NCBI RefSeq assembly: GCF_000317085.1
Contig: NC_019702.1
Location: 3,068,394-3,132,393 of the forward strand
Source: Synechococcus sp. PCC 7502
Lineage (GTDB): Bacteria > Cyanobacteriota > Cyanobacteriia > Pseudanabaenales > Pseudanabaenaceae
DNA length: 64,000 nt
Reading direction: 5' to 3'
Of this stretch, positions 54,168 through 63,800 are shown in pieces. Position 1 is the stretch's first letter. Each line of letters begins with the position of its first letter. Made by a program: the position numbers and the translations under genes. The notes beneath the pieces are model-generated. The model had not been told where the DNA came from and did no database searches. It saw only the letters and a program-made list of their open reading frames with translations.

Positions 54168-55073
54168 GAGCCTGTTTCATATCTCATGAGTAGCAATTCT
54201 TTTTAGCATCAAACGAATAAAGCAAAGATTGAGTTTAGCTGTAGCATTAACGAGAGTTCTCTCAAAGTTCTTAACTAAGATTTTGCATCTTTCAACCCAA
54301 GCATTTGACCTTTCAATTACCCACCTTGTCGGCACAACTACAAACCCAGACAGACCTTTTTCTGCCTTCTGTTGCTTTGATACCTTAGGAGAAATTTCAA
54401 ACCTAATCTTAGTCATAATCTCAGGATAAACCTTCTGTAAATCAGTCGTCAATTTTTCGATATGATAACCACTATCCAGCAATATCGTAGTTAGCGTAAT
54501 GTCATCTGGCTTCGATTTGAAGTAATCAATGTTAAACGTTAACATCTCAATCAGTCCTTGGTCATCTGATACATTTGCTCTTGTTAAATAGGTGAAAAAA
54601 GGAAATCCCAGTATGTCAACGGCTAAATGTCTTTTGATCCCGTTAGTTGCTTTGTAGGAGCAGAAGCCCTTGGATTCTATACTTGCATTACAGGTATTTT
54701 TCACTGCTTGTGAGTCAATGATGATTAAAGTTGTCCATTTTGATTTTTTTTGACTGTTCACGGGCTGTTGAATGCAAAGCTTCCATAATCGCAGTAAATG
54801 TACCTGTATCTTTCCACTCCTTGTAGTATCGATACACTGTAGAGAATGGTGGTAAGTCTCGGGGCATATCTCGCCAATTACAACCGTTTTTGAGTTGGTA
54901 GAGTATGCCGTCTAAAATTTGTCTTTTTGTCCATGTTGGCGGTCTAGTTTGCTTTTTCTTTGGGAGCAATGGTTCTATAATTTCCCATTCTTTATCTGTT
55001 AGGCTACTTGAGTATGGATTTAGCATTTTCTAAGTATCATACATCTTGCTCATAATAGATATGAAACAGGCTC
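54168..55073 (-). mobile_element. IS5-family copy 4 (complete, 906 bp)
   Basis: Same ends and length as copy 1, with TATA on each side (54164-54167, 55074-55077). It lies between the start of the hlyD-like gene and the end of the pirin gene. The outward ATG at its transposase-stop end meets a stop at once here (CTA TAG), so it does not form a fusion as copy 5 does. Confidence 0.92.
54177..55026 (-). CDS. IS5-family transposase, two overlapping frames (copy 4)
   Basis: OrfA is 54715-55026 (103 residues) and orfB 54177-54761 (194 residues), with the A8 shift site between them. The DDE motifs are intact (IIIDSQAVK, LLDSGYH, VIERSNAW). This copy appears functional. Confidence 0.88.
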
Positions 55074-55083
55074 TATAAAAGCT

Positions 55084-55932
55084 TTATAAGCGGCCCATAC
55101 GTCCACTCTCATAAGCGATAATTGCCTTTTGAATATCTGCATCATTGGTCATCACAAAAGGACCATGGGTAAATATTGGTTCGTTTATAGGTTCACCTGC
55201 ACCTAGGATGTAATGTAAGCCAGCAGCAGCAGCCTGTACAGTCACAATTTCACCCCCAGAATTTAGCAAAGCAGCATCTAAGGATTTTAGGCGCGATCGC
55301 TTTGCCCCAAACTCACCACTGCCCTCGATCACATGTACAAAGGCGTTATGGGTGGAGGGGAGGCTATGCGATATCTCTCCATGGGATGATAGAGTTACGT
55401 CTAGTAGGGTCACAGAAGTTAAAGGTTGGATCGGGGATTTTAATCCAAAGGCAGAACCAACGACTACCCGTACTTTACCTACATCTGGAATCATTGATTC
55501 TGGAACGCGATCCGAGTTTAAATGCAGGGCAACGGGCTGACTCCATTTATATTTTGCTGCTAAGTTAACGAAAATTTGGACACCATGACAGAGTACGTTT
55601 GGCATAATAGGAACTTCTTCATGGATGATGCCCCTGCCAGCCTGAGTCCAATGCAAATCGCCCGGATGGATTAAGGTACAATCGCCCAAACTATCACGAT
55701 TTTGAAATGATCCCACCGAATCCTCAAATAGATAAGTTACTGCCGAAAAACCAGCATGGGGATGAGGGGCAAAGATGGGTGCCCGCATATAGAAATGATC
55801 TAGCTGCAAAAAAGGATCGACCCCTGCCCCTAAATTGTGCCGCCCTAGACTGTAAGCTCGAAACTCTGGGCGATCGCTCATTGTCTCAGCTTGAGTGCTT
55901 TGAGTTACCCAACGCTCCACTTGTCCATGCAT
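55084..55932 (-). CDS. Pirin-family bicupin protein
   Basis: A 282-residue pirin. FYMRAPIFAPHPHAGFSAVTYLF is the N-terminal cupin with metal-binding His residues, and QAGRGIIHEEVP the second cluster. Pirins are iron-binding proteins with quercetinase activity in some cases or regulatory roles. It lies in the detoxification block. A second copy of its first ~22 codons is found near 57945-58010. Confidence 0.9.
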   Translation of the reverse strand: MHGQVERWVTQSTQAETMSDRPEFRAYSLGRHNLGAGVDPFLQLDHFYMRAPIFAPHPHAGFSAVTYLFEDSVGSFQNRDSLGDCTLIHPGDLHWTQAGRGIIHEEVPIMPNVLCHGVQIFVNLAAKYKWSQPVALHLNSDRVPESMIPDVGKVRVVVGSAFGLKSPIQPLTSVTLLDVTLSSHGEISHSLPSTHNAFVHVIEGSGEFGAKRSRLKSLDAALLNSGGEIVTVQAAAAGLHYILGAGEPINEPIFTHGPFVMTNDADIQKAIIAYESGRMGRL

Positions 55933-56057
55933 GAGTGTTTTCTCCTATTCAATTACACCAGATTCTCACCAATTTTTCAGAGATTACCGAGTACTATGAC
56001 TTACCGACAGAAATGACCGAGATCAATGATTAGGACTGACTTCAAATCATTGTGTCA

Positions 56058-56963
56058 CTATCCGTCAAAAGCTCTCAAAACTAACTTGCCGCGCCGATGC
56101 TGCTGTTGGATGGCAGTGTGTGCGAGGGCAGCATCGGATAGAGCAAAAGTCTCCACCGATGGAGCTTGAATCTGCCCGTTCTCAATTAGATCACCAATTT
56201 GGCGCAGTTGGGCGTTATCTTTTAGTTCCACAAAAACTGGAATACCACGGATATTTGGGGATGGAGAAACTACTGGCTCACCTGCGCCTTCAGTGGAAAT
56301 TAAAATTCCGCCCGACTTCAATACTTGCCACGATCGCGCTCTGGTTCCGCCACCAATGGTATCTAGCACCACATCCACATCTATCACCTTATCTTCAAAG
56401 TGATCGCTTATGTAATCAATTGCCAAATCTACTCCCAACTGTTGGATAGCTGTGAGATTCTGGGTAGAAGCAGTTCCGAATACGATTGCTCCTTTCCATT
56501 TGGCAAACTGGACGGCAAACCGACCGACACTACCTGAAGCACCATGAATCAAAATCTTTTGTCCTGATTCTAACCCTGCTAAATCAAACAATGCCTGCCA
56601 AGCGGTGAGTGCAATACTGGGAACAGCTGCTGCAGTGAAAAAGTCAAGATTAGAGGGTTTAGGCGCAACCAAAGCAGCATCAGCCACCACATATTCGGCA
56701 TATGCTCCTAATTGGTGTAAGGGTAGCATTGCCATTACGGCATCGCCTAGATTGAAATTATGAACGCGATCGCCCAAAGATTCGATTACGCCTGCGAGGT
56801 CATAGCCTAAAATCAAAGGCATGGGAAAAGGAAACTTACTAGCAAGGTAGCCCTGTCGGATTTTCCAGTCTGCGGGATTAACCCCTACACCGTGAACGCG
56901 AATCAATACTTCATTCTCTTTTGGTTCAGGTTTTGGTGCTTCCGCATATAGAGCCTGTTTCAT
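56058..56963 (-). CDS. Zinc-free MDR dehydrogenase, N-terminus replaced by IS5 end
   Basis: The 301-residue product begins MKQALY, encoded by the IS5 end, then continues EAPKPEPKENEVLIRVHG of the normal gene. ILIHGASGSVGRFAVQFA binds NADPH. It is a quinone reductase-like protein. The native start (MKVAQINSYGDPEVLVY) lies on the far side of the IS at 57861-57915. Without the 906-bp IS and one TATA, the gene is 948 bp and in frame. The new ATG overlaps the transposase stop as ATGA, so coupled translation may still make a protein. Confidence 0.85.
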   Translation of the reverse strand: MKQALYAEAPKPEPKENEVLIRVHGVGVNPADWKIRQGYLASKFPFPMPLILGYDLAGVIESLGDRVHNFNLGDAVMAMLPLHQLGAYAEYVVADAALVAPKPSNLDFFTAAAVPSIALTAWQALFDLAGLESGQKILIHGASGSVGRFAVQFAKWKGAIVFGTASTQNLTAIQQLGVDLAIDYISDHFEDKVIDVDVVLDTIGGGTRARSWQVLKSGGILISTEGAGEPVVSPSPNIRGIPVFVELKDNAQLRQIGDLIENGQIQAPSVETFALSDAALAHTAIQQQHRRGKLVLRAFDG

Positions 56964-57856
56964 ATCTCATGAGTAGCAATTCTTTTTAGCATCAAACGAA
57001 TAAAGCAAAGATTGAGTTTAGCTGTAGCATTAACGAGAGTTCTCTCAAAGTTCTTAACTAAGATTTTGCATCTTTCAACCCAAGCATTTGACCTTTCAAT
57101 TACCCACCTTGTCGGCACAACTACAAACCCAGACAGACCTTTTTCTGCCTTCTGTTGCTTTGATACCTTAGGAGAAATTTCAAACCTAATCTTAGTCATA
57201 ATCTCAGGATATATCTTCTCTAGTTCTTGGATCAGTTTCTCGATATGATAACCACTATCCAGCAATATCGTAGTTAGCGTAATGTCATCTGGTTTCGATT
57301 TGAAGTAATCAATGTTAATCGTTAACATCTCAATCAGTCCTTGGTCATCTGATACATTTGCTCTTGTTAAATAGGTAAAGAAAGGAAATCCCAGAGTATC
57401 AACGGCTAAATGTCTTTTGATCCCGTTAGTTGCTTTGTAGGAGCAGAAGCCCTTGGATTCTATACTTGCATTACAAGTATTTTTCACTGCTTGTGAGTCA
57501 ATGATGATTAAAGTTGTCCATTTTGATTTTTTTTGACTGTTCACGGGCTGTTGAATGCAAGGTTTCCATAATCGCAGTAAATGTACCTGTATCTTTCCAC
57601 TCCTTGTAGTATCGATAGACTGTAGAGAATGGTGGTAAGTCTCGGGGCATATCTCGCCAATTACAACCGTTTTTGAGTTGGTAGAGTATGCCGTCTAAAA
57701 TTTGTCTTTTTGTCCAAGTTGGCGGTCTAGTTTGCTTTTTCTTTGGGAGCAATGGTTCTATAATTTCCCATTCTTTATCTGTTAGGCTACTTGAGTATGG
57801 ATTTAGCATTTTCTAAGCATCATACATCTTGCTCATAATAGATATGAAACAGGCTC
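56951..57856 (-). mobile_element. IS5-family copy 5 (complete, 906 bp), inserted in an oxidoreductase gene
   Basis: Same ends as the other copies, TATA on both sides (56947-56950, 57857-57860). The frame of the disrupted gene is restored only if the target duplication is 4 bp, which fixes its size. The transposase reads in the same direction as the split gene. Confidence 0.93.
56960..57809 (-). CDS. IS5-family transposase, two overlapping frames (copy 5)
   Basis: OrfA is 57498-57809 and orfB 56960-57544, with the A8 shift site between them. DDE motifs are intact. Its stop TGA (56960-56962) overlaps the ATG (56961-56963) of the downstream oxidoreductase part. Confidence 0.88.
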
Positions 57857-57860
57857 TATA

Positions 57861-57915
57861 CCAAAACTTCAGGATCGCCGTAACTGTTAATTTGCGCTAC
57901 TTTCATGATAGTCAT
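57861..57915 (-). pseudogene. Separated native N-terminus of the MDR dehydrogenase
   Basis: Reads MTIMKVAQINSYGDPEVLV and then TAT/TAG at the IS junction. It is the native beginning of the gene at 56058 and is now cut off by the IS5 copy 5. The two halves join in frame (EVLV-Y-AEAPKPEP) when the IS and one target copy are removed. Confidence 0.85.
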
Positions 57916-57944
57916 AATCTGCTCTTTTAGTTATTAGTTGAAAT

Positions 57945-58010
57945 GTAAGGCGATCGCTCATGATCTCAGTTTGAGTGCCTTGCGTTACCCAACGCTCTAC
58001 TTGTCCCGAT
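57945..58010 (-). pseudogene. Pirin N-terminal remnant
   Basis: Reads SGQVERWVTQGTQTEIMSDR, close to the start of the pirin at 55084 (HGQVERWVTQSTQAETMSDR). Only ~22 codons remain, without a start codon. It indicates that a second pirin gene once lay next to the azoreductase gene. Confidence 0.6.
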
Positions 58011-58027
58011 TCAGTTACATCGGATTT

Positions 58028-58642
58028 CTACCAAGTTACCAGAGATTGTTGAAGGCTGTGACTTGCCGCTGCCAATGACTTCTGTCTTGCTTTATCCCTC
58101 ATGTTCAGGTTATCTGCATAGATGAAAGAGATATCAGTTACACCCATAAAACTAAATCCTGTCCTAATATAAGATTCTTGCAGGTCAAACTGCGCCATGG
58201 GCGTGTCTTTGGGATAGCTGCCCCCCCGAGCCGCGCTCACCAGCATCTTTTTATTTTTTGCCAAGCCCTCATAGGTACCCGTTTGGGGATCCACCAAAAA
58301 AGTACGTCCAACCCGCACAATTTGATCGATATAGGCTTTGAGATTTGCGGGAATACCAAAGTTATACATAGGCACACCGATGACATAGCGATTGCAACTT
58401 AAAAACGCATCTATGAGCCGATCGGAAAATGCCAATGTCGCTTTAGCTTCATCGGAGTGTGTTGCTGCAGTCGTAAAAGTTCCCGCCACCCAAGCTTCTG
58501 TCACAAATGGCACAGGATGATGCCCTAAGTCCCGATAAATAATCTGATCGTCTAGCCATCCAGTTATAAATTCTTTGGTTAAATGGCGAGAATGCGATCG
58601 CTCACCCCCCGGACTGCAATCTATATGTGGAACCCCAGACAT
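58028..58642 (-). CDS. azoR: FMN-dependent NADH-azoreductase
   Basis: A 204-residue flavodoxin-like azoreductase. The FMN-binding stretch VPMYNFGIPANLKAYID and SAARGGSYP are typical of AzoR. These enzymes reduce azo compounds and quinones. It sits within the quinone/electrophile block. Confidence 0.9.
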   Translation of the reverse strand: MSGVPHIDCSPGGERSHSRHLTKEFITGWLDDQIIYRDLGHHPVPFVTEAWVAGTFTTAATHSDEAKATLAFSDRLIDAFLSCNRYVIGVPMYNFGIPANLKAYIDQIVRVGRTFLVDPQTGTYEGLAKNKKMLVSAARGGSYPKDTPMAQFDLQESYIRTGFSFMGVTDISFIYADNLNMRDKARQKSLAAASHSLQQSLVTW

Positions 58643-58698
58643 TGAGTATATCCTTTGAGAAAAATAGTTTTAAATGCTTTCGGACAGATTCCCACCGA

Positions 58699-59292
58699 TT
58701 ACTGAAGGAATTTGACCAGCACTTCTTCATACATAATTGCTTGAATCTTCTGTCCAAAATCTTCCGACCATGAGACCGCTAGCTCCGCCATGACTTGATT
58801 GGTTGAAGTGAGGGTTACCCCATGTTTTTCCATGCGTCGCAGAGAAGTTTCATCCGCTAGTGTGGTAGGAGAACCACCGGCATCAACCACGACCTGTACC
58901 TCATATCCATCTTCTACGGCACTAATTGCTGGATAGACGATACAAACATCATTAGTTAGTCCTGCCATAATTAGTTTTTTCTTACCAGTGGACTCAACTG
59001 CTTTTTTAAAATCTTCATACTCCCAAGCATCTACAACTCCCGGACGCTTTATGCGTTTTTCATAGGCATCGGGGGCAATTTTTTGGATGTCGTCTAGCAA
59101 TAAACCTTGAAAATTTGTTTCCATACTACTAGTCAAAATCAAAGGCATTTCAGTTTCAACGGCGGTACGAGCCAGAGCGCGTGTGTTTTGAACTATTTCG
59201 GCATAGGGCAGATTGCGAGCGAGTTTGATTGTGCCTTGCTGGTGATCAATTAGGAGCATTGCGGCATTTTCAACTGTAAATTTATTTTTCAT
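58699..59292 (-). CDS. Isochorismatase-fold cysteine hydrolase
   Basis: A 197-residue protein with the fold's triad: Asp in LLIDHQQG, Lys in KRPGVVDAW or near it, and Cys in TNDVCIVYPA. The layout matches YcaC-like hydrolases; the substrate is unknown. It is 56 bp from the azoreductase start and 10 bp downstream of the dps remnant. Confidence 0.88.
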   Translation of the reverse strand: MKNKFTVENAAMLLIDHQQGTIKLARNLPYAEIVQNTRALARTAVETEMPLILTSSMETNFQGLLLDDIQKIAPDAYEKRIKRPGVVDAWEYEDFKKAVESTGKKKLIMAGLTNDVCIVYPAISAVEDGYEVQVVVDAGGSPTTLADETSLRRMEKHGVTLTSTNQVMAELAVSWSEDFGQKIQAIMYEEVLVKFLQ

Positions 59293-59302
59293 GGTTTAAG
59301 AA

Positions 59303-59551
59303 TCAGGTTTGAATGAATATGAATGAGTTAATACAGTACAGATCAATATACTCATCAAATTGCTCGGCGATGGAATCAAATAATTGATGGAGTTCTAAAA
59401 AACTCATCCCTTTGACATTCCAATGCGCTTGCTTAACTTGACTTTTAAGATCAAGTGTGAGGGCAAGGGTTAGATTGAGTAAGTCAATCAGTTGAGTGCG
59501 ATATTCATTCTTAAGATCGATGCGACTAGCATAGAGTTTGGTTAAAGACAT
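59303..59551 (-). pseudogene. Dps-like ferritin, N-terminal fragment
   Basis: An 82-residue frame holds the first half of a Dps subunit, including QAHWNVKGMSFLELHQLFD with ferroxidase His and Asp and the following AEQFDEYID. After DEYIDL it runs into an unrelated tail (YCINSFIF). The C-terminal helices are missing, so a dodecamer cannot form. Confidence 0.78.
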
Positions 59552-59557
59552 AATGTT

Positions 59558-59827
59558 CTAAGCTGACTTGGCTGCTACGTTATCTGTCAATTTCAAATGA
59601 GAACCATCGCATCTGGGCGCATCAGCAGTATGTTTACATAGGCATAAAGCTATCTTCTTCGGTTCAGATAGCTCAAAAACTACTGGTCGAAAATTGCTTC
59701 CCTTATGTGCGCCATTACAAAAAGGCTGATTTTCAGATAAGCCACAGCTACACCATTAGTAAGTCCCAGATTCTAGGGTTATCACAACTGGCTTCTTATC
59801 GACAATTTTAGGGCTAAGTTCGGTCAT
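59558..59827 (-). pseudogene. CDGSH iron-sulfur domain protein with in-frame TAA
   Basis: Read leftwards, MTELSPKIVDKKP is followed by TLESGTY, then a TAA at 59756-59758, then WCSCGLSENQPFCNGAH and CLCKHTADAPRCDGSH. Both are CDGSH-type 2Fe-2S sites, so the intact protein would be a ~89-residue dual-site member. The stop falls where the family usually has Trp. It is not translated as a full product unless read through. Confidence 0.75.
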
Positions 59828-60078
59828 GAAATGCTCTCCTAAACAATAGCTATCACAGTAATGAAAAGATCATGAGGAGTCACTAGCAAAATAGTTCAAA
59901 TTTTTTGTCTAAATAGCTCAACTTAAACTGTACTTAAGTATGGGGACTATTTAGGCTGTATGACAAGTCAACAAGGATGGATAATGCTTAAAGTTAAGAT
60001 TAAGATATCTTAAAGTAGCTCTGAATTAATACAAATCATAGTGCCAAAGTCATTTTGGGCATTCTTGGGTAACTAACG
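59828..60078. other. Divergent promoter region
   Basis: About 250 bp between the CDGSH/dps side and the rightward histidine-kinase gene. It should carry promoters for both directions. I see no clear operator. Confidence 0.3.
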
Positions 60079-62541
60079 ATGGCGATCTCTGATACAGCTA
60101 AACTCCTAGAACATATTGCCAAATTAGAGCAAGAAAACATTGCCCTAAGAACTGAGTTGGGTAAATTTCAGGAGCGAACGAAGAGAGAAAAACTAACAGA
60201 ATTTGAACTAGTGAAGGCTAATGATGCACTAGCCCGTAGTTCAGCGCGTCTAGCTGAGAATCGGAATCTATCATCATTTTTGGGCTATATTACACAGGAA
60301 GTAATGTCTCAACTAAATGCCAATGTAGCACATCTAATCCTTTTTGATGAAAAGAGAAAGGTACTAAGTACCGCCGTTCTCGTGGAAAATGATGGAATTA
60401 TAGAAGAAACACTAATTGCCTCCGAAATGCCTGCGGAAGAAGCAGGGTTTCATAAAACTTTGTTGGAGATACAGAAACCACGTTTCTTTGATATAGAAAC
60501 TGAAAAACATCTATTTGGGGTAGAATCTATTGCTTATCTACGAGAAAGTAACTGTAGGCAGGTACTCGCTTTGCCTCTGATTGCTGGAGGTAAGTTATTT
60601 GGTCACCTAGCAATAGCTTTTAGTAACAACGATCTGATTAGTAAACAAAAAGTTGAATTACTGCAAGCACTAGGGCATCAAGCCGCATTGTCAATTCAAC
60701 TAACTAATTTAGCAGAAGAAGCAAAACAAGGGGCGATCGCCCATGAGCAAGAACGTGCTGCCGAGACTCATTTCGCCGAACTTACCCAAGCCAACCAAGC
60801 TATACAGAGAGTTTTGGCTTTGATGGCAAAAAATACAAGTTTAGATTTACTCCTAGGCAACGTCTTGCAAGCGATCGCCGAGCAATTTGATGCACCACTG
60901 GTGGAATGGTGGGAATCTCTGGATGAGAAAACTGTTGCCAAACGGCTCAGCTATCTCAATGGACAGATGTTTTCTGGAGAGGAGTTAGAAGGACATCACG
61001 GTGTTCCTTCATTAACGATTGTCCCCGATACCCTCCATATGGAACCGATGACAAATCGATAGAAATATGTGTTGGTAGAAGATGTGGAGCAATTACCATA
61101 TGCCCCAGAAGAGATTGCTAAGATTAGGGGTTGGTACGTCAAAAATGGTACGCAAAAATTCTTGAACGTCCCCGTAATTATAGATGATCGCTCGATTGGG
61201 GGGCTAGTCATCTTTTTCCCTGCTCATCGTCAATTTTCTGAGTCTCAAATTGAATTTGGCTTGGCAATAGCACGGCTAGTGGGCTTAGCGATTGTTGTTT
61301 CTAGGCAAGCCGAAATAGAGAAACAAACAGCGATCGCCCGTGAGCAAGAGAAAGCCGCTCAAGTGCGTGTTGTTCAGATAGCTAGAGCCAATGCTACTCT
61401 GAAACAGACTTTAGATGTCTTGGCAACGGAACCCAAACTAGAACTTTCTTTAGGTCATGTACTAAAAGTTACCTCCGCTCAACTCAATTCTTCTTCTTCT
61501 GCACTTTGGTTTTACGACCCACTCGCTGATACTTTTGTCATCCATACTGTTTATTTAGATGGCAATATCGTCCCTGCGACGCCCGAAAATGCCCCACTCT
61601 TATCAGGGAAATGGATACGTGGACAAAATCTATCTGCCGATCTGTTGTTAAAGAAACACATTCGTGATCGCATTCCCGTGATATATCAGGTAGATGATTA
61701 TCCCGAAATACCTGCCCCTATGCGGAGACACATGCAACGATTGGGCATAAAAACCCTACTAGGCATCCCTCTCTTGCTGGGGTCAGAAATAATTGGCAGC
61801 TTCACCATTCGCTTCGATCAAAAACGCCTGCTAGAACCAGATGAACTAGAGCTAACTCAAGCTTTGGCTCACCAAGCAACTTTGGCAATCCAACTTCTAA
61901 AAAGGGCTGAACAAGCAAAGCAAGCTGCACTCTATGTCGAACGAAACCGATTAGCTGGCGAGATTCACGATACCTTAGCACAGTCATTTACAAGTATTTC
62001 AATTCAAACTGGGGTAGCCAGGTGGATGCTGCAGCAAGATCCAACTGCGATCGAATCAATACTCAATCGTATTAACGACATAGCTCAATCAGGACTTAGT
62101 GAGGCAAGGCGATCAGTATGGGAAATCTATCCAACTGCCCAAGAATATTCAAACCTCATAGATAAGCTCTCTCAATCGGTCGATAGGCTCACCTGCGATG
62201 CCTGTATTCAAGTTTCTGTGCAAATCATAGGTACGCCCTTTGAGGTTTCCCCAATAGTCGGGTACAACCTCCTCAAGCTAACCCAAGAGGCAATTACCAA
62301 TTCTCTAAAACATGCCGATGCTAATACTCTCTCCATTATCCTCACATACAGCGATCGCACGGTCTCCTTGAGTATCATTGATGACGGTCGGGGCTTCCAA
62401 CTGGAAGGAGAAAGTGGCGGTTTCGGGCTTTTAAGCATGTCTGAGCGCACCGATCGTCTTGGAGGAAAATTCGCAATAAATAGTTCTCTGGGATTGGGCA
62501 CAGAAATTAGAGTCGAAGTCCCCATAAAACTAAAAGTATGA
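60079..62541 (+). pseudogene. GAF-domain NarL-type histidine kinase with in-frame TAG
   Basis: The frame is continuous from 60079 to 62541 except for one TAG at 61060-61062, which cuts an ~820-codon gene. The N-terminal part begins with a short coiled coil and a GAF domain. After the stop come further GAF-like repeats, then a HisKA_3 domain (ERNRLAGEIHDTLAQSF) and an ATPase with DDGRGF and GGFGLLSM. A CAG-to-TAG change would explain it. An alternative start at 61069 could still give a 490-residue kinase lacking the first GAF. Confidence 0.85.
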
Positions 62542-63164
62542 CAGAAAAATCAATCCGAATTATGCTTGTTGACGATCATCCGATTGTAAGGAGTGGACTA
62601 GTACTAATGATTGACTACACGCCCAATATGGAAGTTGTCGCAGAAGCGAATAACGGTCTAGAAGCTATTGAATTGTTCCGTCAGCATTCTCCAGACGTGA
62701 CTTTAATGGATTTACGAATGCCAGAAATAAGCGGGGTAGAAGCAATCGCTGCTATTCATCAAGAGTTTCCCGAATCACGTATAATCGTTCTAACCACCTA
62801 TGATGGCGATGAAGATATTTACCGAGGATTAAAGGCTGGAGCTAGAGGATATATCTTTAAAAACGCTCCTGTCGATGAAATTGTGAGTGCGATCAGAAAA
62901 GTTCACGGCGGCATGAAATATATTCCCCCTGAAGTGGGAGAAAAGTTGTCAGAACGACTCAATCGCCCTCAGCTAAGCAATCGCGAAGTGGAGGTGTTGC
63001 AACTAATCGCTAAAGGAATGAGCAATCAGGAAATCGCTAGTGCGTTGTATTTATCGGAAAGCACGATTAAATATCATGTCAATAGTATTTTGAGTAAGTT
63101 GGCAGTCAGCGATCGTACTCAAGCTGCCTTGATCGCTGTTAAACGAGGCATTATCAATCATTGA
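62538..63164 (+). CDS. NarL/FixJ-family response regulator
   Basis: A 208-residue regulator. The receiver domain has VDDHPIVRSGL and the phospho-Asp ~58 in TLMDLRMPE. A LuxR-type HTH ends it (LSNREVEVLQLIAKGMSNQEIA). It overlaps the kinase gene by 4 bp and is its cognate partner. Target genes are unknown. Confidence 0.93.
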   Translation: MTEKSIRIMLVDDHPIVRSGLVLMIDYTPNMEVVAEANNGLEAIELFRQHSPDVTLMDLRMPEISGVEAIAAIHQEFPESRIIVLTTYDGDEDIYRGLKAGARGYIFKNAPVDEIVSAIRKVHGGMKYIPPEVGEKLSERLNRPQLSNREVEVLQLIAKGMSNQEIASALYLSESTIKYHVNSILSKLAVSDRTQAALIAVKRGIINH

Positions 63165-63192
63165 TAAAGGGAATTAAGTAGAAATCAAAGTC

Positions 63193-63303
63193 GGCGTTGC
63201 AGATCTAGGTATGAAATATACAAACCCTAGGAATTAAAGTTTATGCTGGATATTATTCCTAGCCTTTAAGCAATATTTGGTTCATACTAAACTCTGCAAC
63301 GCC
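63193..63303. repeat. 111-bp inverted-repeat element, copy B
   Basis: Same ends and length as 39430-39540 with three differences. It lies 28 bp behind the response-regulator gene, as copy A lies 30 bp behind the MOSC gene. A T-run follows the right end, so it could act as a terminator hairpin. Confidence 0.8.
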
Positions 63304-63338
63304 TTTTTTTCGTAGCCACAATTAGTCGAGTCGCTAAA

Positions 63339-63796
63339 ATGTACGAACCATTACATTTATTTATTCAAAAGATTTTGCCTCAGTTCGCGATTGACTGGGT
63401 GTTGGTTGAGCCTCTCTTAGAGGCAAGGAACTTGCGTAAAGGAGAATTCTTATTTCGAGAGGGTGAGACTTGCGACTTTGTTGGCTTAGTCCTAAAAGGC
63501 TGCCTCAGAATGTTTTTTTTGAAAGATGGTAAAGAACTTACATTGTTTTTCCACCCTGAGAATCATACGGTTGGAGATTATCAGAATTTTCGACTACAAC
63601 AGCCAGCCTATTTTTCCTGTCAAGCCATTGAAGATGCGGAGGTTCTAATTTTGAATAAACAGGTTATTCAAGTTTTGGAATCAGCACCAAATGGACAAAA
63701 ATTATTAAGGCTGATTGTTGAATATCTGGCTTTTCGGTTATGAGATCGCCTCCTATCTTTGTATCGAGATCCACCTGAACATCGGTATCTTCATCT
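63339..63796 (+). pseudogene. Crp/Fnr-like cNMP-domain regulator, nonsense mutation and IS cut
   Basis: The frame from MYEPLHLFIQ holds a cNMP-binding barrel (EFLFREGETCDFVGLVLKGCLRMFF). It meets TGA at 63741-63743 after YLAFRL, and the frame then continues DRLLSLYRDPPEHRYLHL, as in this family, until the IS5 copy 6 starts at 63801. The TGA is probably CGA to TGA. Both the stop and the IS disable it. Confidence 0.8.
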
Positions 63797-63800
63797 TATA

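Noticed and set aside
28697-62541. Stop-codon reassignment (TAG read as sense)
   Set aside because: TAG ends other genes normally in this window (for example 16879-17061 and the CDGSH gene end), and the internal stops are of all three kinds.
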